A DNA stretch of 5,754 nt from Candidatus Altarchaeum sp. (lineage in GTDB: Archaea > Altiarchaeota > Altiarchaeia > Altiarchaeales > Altiarchaeaceae): assembly GCA_018260755.1 (NCBI GenBank), contig JAGTWP010000071.1:1-5754 (forward strand). The letters are read 5' to 3'. Positions 1 through 5,754 of this stretch are shown here, in pieces (position 1 is the stretch's first letter; the number at the start of each line of letters is the position of its first letter). Position numbers and translations under genes: made by a program. A model generated the notes under the pieces. It was given only the letters and a program-made list of their open reading frames with translations. It searched no databases and had not been told where the DNA came from.

Positions 1-2483
1 TGATTTAAACCTGCATAAAGATATGCTGATACTAATTCATTCTTTGTTTCTGGTTTTATCTCTTGCTTGTGTGTTTCAAAAGTTGTTATAAAATCTTGTG
101 GTAAAATATCATCATAACCTTCAAAATAATTTAAGATACAATTACTTCCTAAAAGCATATAAGAGTTAAATTCCATCTCTTCTTTAAGATTATCAAAACT
201 GCTTTTTGCACTTTTTTTGACAAAATTGTCTAATCTACCAAAATTTTTGTCTATTGGGATAGTAATTTCCTTTATTTCCTCCCAGAGTTTTTCTAACTTT
301 TCTTTAGTATCCTCATCTGTAACTTCAAATTCTTTCAGTGCATCCCTCCAATAATAATAAGGAAGGGAGTATGTTTCGTTTTTTTCGTCTTTTATTAATA
401 TTCCTTCAGGAAATGTTGAATCTCCAGAATATTCTTTCTTTAATTTTTTCCTTAATTCATCAAAAAGATATATATGAAAACTCATCGTTTTGCTCTCTGC
501 TATCGCAACTAATGCTGCAAGATTCTTTTCATCAAGATCTTTATTATCTCCGTCTCTTCTTTCAATAAACAATTCATAAGCTCTCATAGCTAACAATTCT
601 TTAATTCCATTTGGTGCTTTTTTTGCTAATTCTTTTGTTAATACTTTGCCTTTATCAAATTCATTAGCATATTCAAATAGATATGCGGGCAGATATTCAG
701 ATCTTTCAATAACTGTGTCTAATGCATCCTTAACTGTGTCTAATGCATCCTCTTTATATTTAAACAATTTTTTTAGCACATCTCTGTAAAAATCTATCCT
801 TGTTTCATCATTTTTTATCGTCATTATTTCAATACAGTCTTCAAAATTTAAATCTTCTTTTCTTGAAAGTTCGTATTTTATTCTTTTCTCAATATTCTCC
901 CATTCTTCATTACTACAGGTAATAATTACTCTTTTTATTTTTTTTATCTCTAAAGATTTTATTATGTCTGTATCATAATCTCTGAGGTCATCAAAAAGCA
1001 AGGTGTAATTACTATCTAGGTGAAATTCTGAAATATCTTTGTTACGAATAATCCATCCTATTTTTTCTCCATCTTCCTTCAATTTCTTCCAAATAAGATA
1101 AAGAATTATGCTTTTTCCACTACCTGCATATCCTTTGATAATAACAGTTTTATCTTTGGATTTTTCAATGCTTTTTTCTATTGTATCTTCAATATGCTTA
1201 TCAACAACAATGTCTTCTTTTGAAATCTTTTGTAGTCTTCTTCGAGTTTTTTCTAGAAACTTTTCATCAGAAATTTTTGTTATGTCGTCCCAGTAGATTA
1301 TTTCTTTTTTTAATTCAGTTATTTGTTTTTCGTCATCTTCTATACTTTTTCGTAGTTCCTCAATTTCTTTCCATATTTTTTCAAGGTCCTCTCCATAACT
1401 TTTCAATATCTCTTCAATTTCTGGAACTTTTTCAATTAATTCACGAAGTTTTTCATAATTTTTGGGGTTTAATGACTCTTTAAAGTAAAACATAGTTAAT
1501 GGCTCAAGTTTTCCATCTTTTTCAAATGTTTCTATTTCCGTCGGGGATGCATTTTTTAATTTGGAGAAAAATTTAGGAATTGTATCTTTATTTTCACCTT
1601 TCCATAAACTGTTCAATAAGGCAAAAAAAGGCATACTACATATTGATGAAAAAATTACATCTCCAAAAAGTGCAGCAATTTCATTTTCAAATGCTTTCTT
1701 CAATGGCTCAAATTTGGAGATTTCCTTCAAAAATTTACTTGATAGTGATACATAACCTTCTTTTACAAGGATATCTTTAAATTTAGATAGAAATCCTGAT
1801 GTATCGTCAAAACCACACGAAAGCAATGCAAAAGGTGCGTATGATTTATAATCGTCAATGTTAAGAACTTTTCTATTAAATTCATGTGTGTATTCGCACT
1901 TTTTTAAAGCTACATTTATTTTATCTTTTACCTCTGAATGTTTTTCAATTATTTTTATCTTTGCTACTTCTTCTGAAACTTCAAAATAAGTTGATTCTTT
2001 ATCAATAATATAGTCATGTTTCTCAAATATTTCTTTGTACTCATTTGATGAATTATCATAAAGCCATTCAAACCTGTAAGGTGTTGTTGATAAACAGATT
2101 GCTTTTGCATTTACTTCATTTTTTAGAATTTTGAGCAAAGTATTAAAGAGGTCAGTTTCATTATCTTCCTTGCACTTTCTATAAACCTTGTAAAAATCAT
2201 CAATAATCACAACCTTATTCAAGAAGTCCTTTTTATTCAATTGATTTAACTGGAAGTAATTGATTATATTTCCATTATTGTCCTTTATTGCTTCCTCGCT
2301 CTTTTCTTCTATTTTGTCAAAAGTTACAAACACGACCTCAATCTTTTGTTCATGCAGTTTTGGAACTAATGTATTAATCAACTCATACGTCTTTCCTACA
2401 GATGGAGCACCAAGAAGAACTATATTTTTGCCATCCTGAAGATTTGCAGAAATTTCCTCAAAAACATCATTGCTCTCCCCCAC
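1..2483 (-). CDS. Large protein with two P-loop NTPase modules (STAND/AAA-like), C-terminus beyond left edge
   Basis: I read this minus-strand frame codon by codon from GTG at 2483 to the left edge: 827 sense codons, no stop. Module 1 has a Walker A motif GAPSVGKT at residues 25-32, a Walker B strand VVIIDD ending at D95-D96, and a following strand ending LSTTPYRF (131-138). Module 2 has Walker A GYAGSGKS at 451-458, a Walker B strand LLFDD ending at D498-D499, and a sensor-like strand VIITCSNEEW (519-528). Residues 343-400 are Glu/Lys/Leu-rich and probably coiled coil. Residues 600-827 look helical, with no catalytic motif I recognise. No signal peptide or membrane segment is evident, so it is probably cytosolic. 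The only plausible start before the first P-loop is the GTG, as the frame is closed by TAA at 2525-2523. The architecture suggests a signal-transducing or defence NTPase of the STAND type, but that role is inferred. Substrate and effector are unknown. Confidence 0.85.
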   Translation of the reverse strand, partial: MGESNDVFEEISANLQDGKNIVLLGAPSVGKTYELINTLVPKLHEQKIEVVFVTFDKIEEKSEEAIKDNNGNIINYFQLNQLNKKDFLNKVVIIDDFYKVYRKCKEDNETDLFNTLLKILKNEVNAKAICLSTTPYRFEWLYDNSSNEYKEIFEKHDYIIDKESTYFEVSEEVAKIKIIEKHSEVKDKINVALKKCEYTHEFNRKVLNIDDYKSYAPFALLSCGFDDTSGFLSKFKDILVKEGYVSLSSKFLKEISKFEPLKKAFENEIAALFGDVIFSSICSMPFFALLNSLWKGENKDTIPKFFSKLKNASPTEIETFEKDGKLEPLTMFYFKESLNPKNYEKLRELIEKVPEIEEILKSYGEDLEKIWKEIEELRKSIEDDEKQITELKKEIIYWDDITKISDEKFLEKTRRRLQKISKEDIVVDKHIEDTIEKSIEKSKDKTVIIKGYAGSGKSIILYLIWKKLKEDGEKIGWIIRNKDISEFHLDSNYTLLFDDLRDYDTDIIKSLEIKKIKRVIITCSNEEWENIEKRIKYELSRKEDLNFEDCIEIMTIKNDETRIDFYRDVLKKLFKYKEDALDTVKDALDTVIERSEYLPAYLFEYANEFDKGKVLTKELAKKAPNGIKELLAMRAYELFIERRDGDNKDLDEKNLAALVAIAESKTMSFHIYLFDELRKKLKKEYSGDSTFPEGILIKDEKNETYSLPYYYWRDALKEFEVTDEDTKEKLEKLWEEIKEITIPIDKNFGRLDNFVKKSAKSSFDNLKEEMEFNSYMLLGSNCILNYFEGYDDILPQDFITTFETHKQEIKPETKNELVSAYLYAGLN
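710..751 (-). repeat. Exact 21-bp tandem duplication inside the NTPase gene
   Basis: Positions 710-730 and 731-751 are identical 21-bp copies. Because 21 is a multiple of three, the frame is kept and the heptapeptide core DALDTV appears twice (residues 579-584 and 586-591), separated by one Lys. The copies lie after the second NTPase core, in a helical region. Perfect identity suggests a recent slippage duplication. One heptad adds two helical turns, so the protein could tolerate it. Confidence 0.9.
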
Positions 2484-2495
2484 TTTAAGAACACT

Positions 2496-2513
2496 AAATT
2501 TAAATTTTTTAAA
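2496..2513 (-). promoter_or_regulatory. TATA-like box of the NTPase gene, possibly leaderless
   Basis: On the minus strand the stretch reads TTTAAAAAATTTAAATTT and its 5' part is centred about 25 bases upstream of the GTG at 2483. That spacing is what an archaeal TATA box has from the transcription start, so transcript and coding sequence may begin together. No Shine-Dalgarno sequence precedes the GTG, which fits. The whole spacer is AT-rich, so a chance match is quite possible. Confidence 0.4.
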
Positions 2514-2537
2514 TGTTAATAATTATTTATTTAAGAT

Positions 2538-2580
2538 AATAAAAACGATAAAACAATAAAAACAATAAAACAATAAAAAC
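2538..2580. repeat. A-rich tandem repeat, 17-bp unit, about 2.5 copies
   Basis: The unit aataaaaacaataaaac occurs at 2538-2554 (one G for A) and 2555-2571, and half of it again at 2572-2580. It sits in the divergent spacer between the NTPase gene and pyrB. On the minus strand it is a series of T-tracts. It may only be slippage-prone low-complexity DNA, or it could affect bending or promoter access for both genes. Confidence 0.75.
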
Positions 2581-2607
2581 AAAAAACCATACTTTACTAA
2601 TTTTCCT

Positions 2608-2618
2608 TAAAAATTTAA
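2608..2618 (+). promoter_or_regulatory. TATA-like box of pyrB
   Basis: The sequence ttaaaaattta lies about 34 bases before the preferred pyrB start at 2646 and only about 13 before the alternative ATG at 2625. With the usual archaeal spacing of about 25 bases, transcription would start near 2638. That leaves a leader of a few bases for the 2646 start and excludes the ATG at 2625. The base composition makes this a weak call. Confidence 0.35.
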
Positions 2619-2645
2619 TTCTTAATGTTTCTTTATTCATTCAAA

Positions 2646-3599
2646 ATGCACAACCTAATTTCAATGCAGGACATAAAAAAAGAGGATGTCGCAGAAATTT
2701 TACACCGTGCCGAATTTATGGAAAATGTCTGTAATTTTAAAGTTAAATATGATAAATGGAAAAATATTGTTTTAGGAAATTTATTTTTTGAACCAAGCAC
2801 GAGAACGAGAATGAGTTTTGAAATAGCAATGCTACGACTGAACGGAAAGGTATCAAATTTTGCGGAAAAACTTTCACTTACATCTCTTGAAAAAGGGGAA
2901 AATTTAACCGATACGATAAGAATTATTGATTCATATTGTGATATGCTTGTAATACGAAGTCCGAAAGCAGGTACGGCAAGACGTGCATCTGAAATTGCAG
3001 AACATCCCGTCATAAATGCCGGCGATGGAAGTAATCAGCATCCGACACAAGCGCTTCTTGATATGTATACGATTAAAAAATTAAAGAAAAAAATTTCCGG
3101 CCTGAATATTGCATTAATCGGTGACCTGAAATACGGAAGAACCGTGCATTCATTACTGTATGGACTTGCTATGTTTAATGCTAATATAACTTTAATTTCT
3201 CCAGAGGATTTACGAATGCCTTCTTTTATTATTGATGATGTTAAAGATATAAACAAAAATGAAACCACACACATCAAGGAAATTTATGATAAAGACAAAG
3301 ATGTTAATAAAATGACTAAAGAAGGAAAATTTGATGTTATCTATTTAACGAGAATTCAAAAAGAAAGATTTGCAGATATAGAAGAATATGAAGATATAAA
3401 AGATGCATACAAAATCACAAAGGATGCAATTTCAGATAATACTATTGTTATGCATCCGCTTCCGAGAATAGATGAAATTGACAGAGAGATTGATAATACA
3501 AAGAATGCCGCATATTTTGAACAGGCAAAAAACGGTATTCCGGTCAGGATGGCAATAATTGATTATTTGCTGGAAAATTTTTACAAGGATAAAAAATGA
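2646..3599 (+). CDS. pyrB: Aspartate carbamoyltransferase, catalytic chain
   Basis: Transfers the carbamoyl group of carbamoyl phosphate to L-aspartate, the committed step of pyrimidine synthesis in the cytosol. From ATG 2646 the product is 317 residues, close to the usual 300-310. The carbamoyl-phosphate loop FEPSTRTR is at residues 48-55, the SLEKGE loop with its active-site Ser and Lys at 80-85, HPTQ at 132-135 and the GDLKYGRTVHS turn at 159-169. The aspartate-binding TRIQKER is at 235-241 and the MHPLPRIDEI loop at 269-278. An ATG at 2625 would add seven residues, but family members begin at a motif like MHNLISMQDI, so 2646 is preferred. No Shine-Dalgarno site is visible. Relative to remembered archaeal homologues, about ten charged residues (roughly 212-227) are extra just before the TRIQKER strand. 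The TGA overlaps a downstream ATG. The family of this type normally pairs with PyrI, which is not seen here. Confidence 0.96.
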   Translation: MHNLISMQDIKKEDVAEILHRAEFMENVCNFKVKYDKWKNIVLGNLFFEPSTRTRMSFEIAMLRLNGKVSNFAEKLSLTSLEKGENLTDTIRIIDSYCDMLVIRSPKAGTARRASEIAEHPVINAGDGSNQHPTQALLDMYTIKKLKKKISGLNIALIGDLKYGRTVHSLLYGLAMFNANITLISPEDLRMPSFIIDDVKDINKNETTHIKEIYDKDKDVNKMTKEGKFDVIYLTRIQKERFADIEEYEDIKDAYKITKDAISDNTIVMHPLPRIDEIDREIDNTKNAAYFEQAKNGIPVRMAIIDYLLENFYKDKK

Positions 3600-4183
3600 A
3601 AACAATAAAAATTTCAAAAAAGGAAGAGAAATATTTTAGACATTTATAGTGAATCTATCTACATTTTACGCCCAATATTCTATTCATTAATCTGTTTCAA
3701 TAGTGTAAAAAGTCAGCAGATTGACTATAATAATGACCCCGATGATTTAATAGAAAAAAAAATACCGAGAAAATTAGAAGGATTAAAAATATTATTCAGA
3801 GTAAAACAGAATTGTCTGACCTTGAAGCTTTCTTTTTTAAAAAAGAAGAAGCGATGAGGTTTTTCAGCATTTTTATAAATACCTTGAATCAAATAGGAAA
3901 ACCAACAATTATAATTCAGCAGACCAAAATAAAGGTTTCATTCAATGATGAAACCTTTTCAATAATTTCTCACTGGGGAAAAACGGGAAGAAAATCTTTT
4001 TTACAAATAAATACAAATATAGATGTCAACAAGATTCAAGGTTTGCTTTTTGAAGATAGAATTAGACCCAATCAAAAAAAGAAAGGTAGTTTAGGAAATG
4101 AGAGGTATGAAATTTTTATTCAAAATGAAAGTCAAATAATGAAATTTGTAGAATATATTAAAGAAAAATTTACTAATGGATAA
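3596..4183 (+). pseudogene. Frameshifted gene remnant downstream of pyrB, function unknown
   Basis: An ATG at 3596 overlaps the pyrB stop (ATGA) and opens MKTIKISKKEEKYF, but its frame stops at 3647-3649 and has many further stops up to 3745. Over that same stretch the next frame is open from 3609 to 3854 but has no ATG, and reads like protein (for example DIYSESIYILRPIFYSL and FNSVKSQQIDYNNDPDDL). After a run of nine A (3754-3762) the original frame is open again and runs to TAA 4181-4183, ending IMKFVEYIKEKFTNG. The simplest reading is one gene of about 195 codons with a shift near 3609-3646 and a compensating one at or just after the A run. If only the intact 3' part is translated, TTG 3812 or ATG 3854 are possible starts. 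The C-terminal part faintly recalls small alpha/beta domains of the DUF5655 kind, a weak impression only. Sequencing error in homopolymers is a real alternative to decay. Confidence 0.55.
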
Positions 4184-4453
4184 GTGGTGCTTCCTTTGAA
4201 AAAAATATTGACTTCTCCTATTAATCTCAAACCGAAATTTATTGTCTGGAATAAAAAGGACTATAGTTTTTATGCGGGGTATTGTATAAAATATCAGGGT
4301 GATTTAAATTGGCTGGTAGATGTATTAAATTCTTATGATATGGAATTTTGTATAAAAACCATCAGCAGAAATTATCAAAATAACTATAAATCATTTGCGA
4401 AGTCCTTTATTCAGAATTTTTCAATAGAAATCAGAGATAATGCCTGTTTTTAG
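4184..4453 (+). CDS. Small unidentified protein, possibly a gene fragment
   Basis: An 89-codon frame begins with GTG GTG directly after the TAA at 4181-4183 and is in phase with the preceding frame. It ends at TAG 4451-4453. There is no Shine-Dalgarno site and no ATG near the front. The protein is basic and aromatic-rich (NKKDYSFYAGYCIKY, GDLNWLVDVLNSYDMEF) and shows no membrane segment or catalytic motif I recognise. The zero spacing and shared phase leave two options: a small separate gene coupled to the one before, or the tail of the same decayed gene, cut by a nonsense mutation. The converging pyrC stop is 50 bases further on. Confidence 0.4.
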   Translation: MVLPLKKILTSPINLKPKFIVWNKKDYSFYAGYCIKYQGDLNWLVDVLNSYDMEFCIKTISRNYQNNYKSFAKSFIQNFSIEIRDNACF

Positions 4454-4503
4454 AAAAATACGTGACTCCACAATTCAATTAAATTTATTCCCCTGAAAAT
4501 TTT

Positions 4504-5655
4504 CTACACATTTAAAATTTCATCTTCCATCACCAATCTTCCATTAACAACAACATGTGAGACCTTCCCCCTCACATTCCATCCTTCAAAAGGAGTAAAT
4601 TTTGATTTGCTGTAAAAATTGTCGCCTTTGATTTTCCATTCCTTTTTCAAATCAATTACGGTTAAATTTGCCTTTTCATTCAACCTGATTTCATTATTTA
4701 TTCCAAAAATTTTTGCTGGATTTATACAGACCTTTTCAATTAACTGCTCCAATGTCAAAACCCCTTTATTGACCAAATTTAGCATTAAAGGCAGCATCGT
4801 CTCAATTCCTGAAAATCCGTTTGCCCCGTTTTCCTTTTCTTTCTCGCTGTGAGGAGCATGGTCACTTACTATTACATCAATCGCATTTAAATTTCTTACT
4901 AATTTCATTCGCTCTCGTTCATCCCGCAGCGGGGGTCTTACATTAAAACAAATATCATTGCTTTTATTCAATAACAGGTGATGAGGAGTAACTTCAACGG
5001 TAAAATTTTTTTCCTTTGCCATTTTTAAACCATCAGCCGTTGATATGTGGCATATATGAGGGGTAAATTTAAATTTATCAGAAATTTTTGTAATGATATT
5101 TATTGCATTAACTTCGTTTTTTATATGAGGATTTATGTTGTTTAATTCCGCATGAAATGATATTCGTTTATTCAGCTTCTTTAGAACACCAAAATTTTTA
5201 TCCTCATACATATAAAATTTGTAGCCGATAATAAAATTTTCTATCTGCTTTGCTTTGTCTTCATCATATTCATCGCTTACACCCCCATAAAAGTGCATAT
5301 TAACAATATCGGGATTCTTCTTTATTTTGTCAAATATAACACGCAGACAATCTGCTCTCGGTTTTGAATTCGGCATTTCAAAAACCCTTGTAATTCCTCC
5401 GTTAACTGCTGCCTTGCTTCCGCTTAAAAAGTCCTCTTTATATGCCTGTTCAAAATCCCTGAAGTGAACATGCGCATCTATTGCTCCGGGAATTACGAGT
5501 TTTTTGCTTAAATTTAAAATCTTGCCGCATCTATTTCCTGCTGAAATTTCATCTATTCTTTCTATCTTTAAAATTTTTCCGGTTTCATCGTCAATTTCAA
5601 TGTCCAGGTTGACAAATTTTCCTTTATAATAAATTTTTCCGTTTTTCAGAAGCAT
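4504..5655 (-). CDS. pyrC: Dihydroorotase
   Basis: Zinc amidohydrolase that reversibly cyclises N-carbamoyl-L-aspartate to L-dihydroorotate, the step after PyrB. The product is 383 residues, within the range for multidomain-type (class I) dihydroorotases. The metal-binding DAHVHFRD is at residues 60-67 (H62, H64, with R66 for substrate) and MPN at 94-96. GYKFYM at 144-149 holds K146, the candidate bridging lysine. H168 lies in FHAE, H203 in CHIST, NVRPPLR is at 238-244, SDHAPH at 264-269 holds the catalytic D265, and GFSGIE is at 280-285. The usual Pro-Gly after HFRD is replaced by Phe-Glu, as in some archaeal members. The N- and C-terminal beta strands of the amidohydrolase composite domain are present (PGAID; VSHVVVNGRLV). 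The start is the first ATG of the frame. The 45-base gap to the upstream minus-strand gene allows co-transcription. Confidence 0.96.
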   Translation of the reverse strand: MLLKNGKIYYKGKFVNLDIEIDDETGKILKIERIDEISAGNRCGKILNLSKKLVIPGAIDAHVHFRDFEQAYKEDFLSGSKAAVNGGITRVFEMPNSKPRADCLRVIFDKIKKNPDIVNMHFYGGVSDEYDEDKAKQIENFIIGYKFYMYEDKNFGVLKKLNKRISFHAELNNINPHIKNEVNAINIITKISDKFKFTPHICHISTADGLKMAKEKNFTVEVTPHHLLLNKSNDICFNVRPPLRDERERMKLVRNLNAIDVIVSDHAPHSEKEKENGANGFSGIETMLPLMLNLVNKGVLTLEQLIEKVCINPAKIFGINNEIRLNEKANLTVIDLKKEWKIKGDNFYSKSKFTPFEGWNVRGKVSHVVVNGRLVMEDEILNV

Positions 5656-5659
5656 GTGT

Positions 5660-5695
5660 AAAAAAATAAAAGTAAAAATAAAAGTAAAAGTAAGG
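5660..5695 (-). repeat. T-tract repeat between the upstream gene and pyrC, possible archaeal terminator
   Basis: On the plus strand the 12-bp unit aaaaataaaagt is repeated exactly at 5662-5673 and 5674-5685, with a half copy after it. On the minus strand, the direction of transcription here, this is a series of T4 to T7 tracts starting a few bases after the upstream gene's stop. Archaeal termination commonly uses such U-tracts without a hairpin, so it may end the upstream transcript. It is also the 5' leader region of pyrC and contains no Shine-Dalgarno site. Confidence 0.45.
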
Positions 5696-5700
5696 TAAAT

Positions 5701-5754
5701 TTAAATATTCATTTCCTTTAAAATTTCTCTGATTGCAAGTAAGTCAACCCTTGA
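5701..5754 (-). CDS. C-terminal end of an unidentified gene, cut by the right edge
   Basis: The minus-strand frame entering from the right edge reads SRVDLLAIREILKEMNI and then TAA at 5703-5701. It looks like a natural terminal amphipathic helix, and the T-rich spacer beginning right after the stop is typical of a gene end. Seventeen residues are too few to name the protein. Its place directly upstream of pyrC on the same strand makes an operon partner possible. Confidence 0.45.
   Translation of the reverse strand, partial: SRVDLLAIREILKEMNI

Noticed and set aside
338-1780. Several plus-strand open frames of 60-100 codons
   Set aside because: All lie opposite the continuous minus-strand NTPase frame. 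They are rich in Phe/Leu/Ser, as expected for the complement of Glu/Lys-rich coding DNA, and match no recognisable protein.
2538-2580. CRISPR-like array
   Set aside because: The units are 17 bp, abut without unique spacers and are simple A-rich sequence.
2633-3617. Minus-strand open frames opposite and just beyond pyrB
   Set aside because: Antisense to a clearly recognised enzyme with all its active-site motifs; no independent support.
3754-3762. Programmed -1 frameshift at the A9 run
   Set aside because: Slippage could work there, but a second, opposite shift is needed upstream and no stimulatory structure is apparent. Mutation or sequencing error explains it more simply.
3596-4453. Decayed pyrI (ATCase regulatory chain)
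   Set aside because: The position is right, but there is no Cys4 zinc motif and nothing like the PyrI allosteric domain in any frame.
4495-4504. Palindrome gaaaattttc between the convergent genes as a terminator hairpin
   Set aside because: Ten bases with no loop and only AT pairs in the core; expected by chance in this composition.
4619-4852. Plus-strand open frame opposite pyrC
   Set aside because: Antisense shadow of dihydroorotase; Ser/Phe-rich composition follows from the opposite strand.

Overview
This is a low-GC window, most likely from an archaeon and possibly an uncultured lineage. Three things point that way: AT-rich genes with no convincing Shine-Dalgarno sites, TATA-like boxes close to the probable starts, and archaeal/methanogen-like forms of the two recognisable enzymes. 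The lineage cannot be fixed from the sequence alone.

Layout. Positions 2483 down to 1 (minus strand) are one continuous open frame of 827 codons, cut by the left edge. It starts at a GTG and carries two separate P-loop NTPase cores joined by a helical, coiled-coil-like stretch. I read it as a STAND/AAA-like NTPase of no family I can name. A divergent A-rich spacer with short tandem repeats (2484-2645) separates it from pyrB (2646-3599, plus strand), the catalytic chain of aspartate carbamoyltransferase. Immediately downstream, and overlapping the pyrB stop, 3596-4183 looks like one gene broken by two compensating frameshifts. A small unidentified frame (4184-4453) abuts it. pyrC (dihydroorotase, 5655-4504, minus strand) converges on this region. 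At the right edge (5754-5701, minus strand) is the last stretch of another gene, upstream of pyrC on the same strand.

How they work together. PyrB and PyrC catalyse consecutive steps of de novo pyrimidine synthesis: carbamoyl phosphate plus aspartate gives carbamoyl aspartate, which is closed to dihydroorotate. They sit tail to tail with the decayed material between them. The regulatory chain gene pyrI, often next to this type of pyrB, is not in the window. The large NTPase has no visible metabolic link to the pyr genes and is the best candidate for something undescribed. Its C-terminus, where an effector or sensor could lie, is outside the window.
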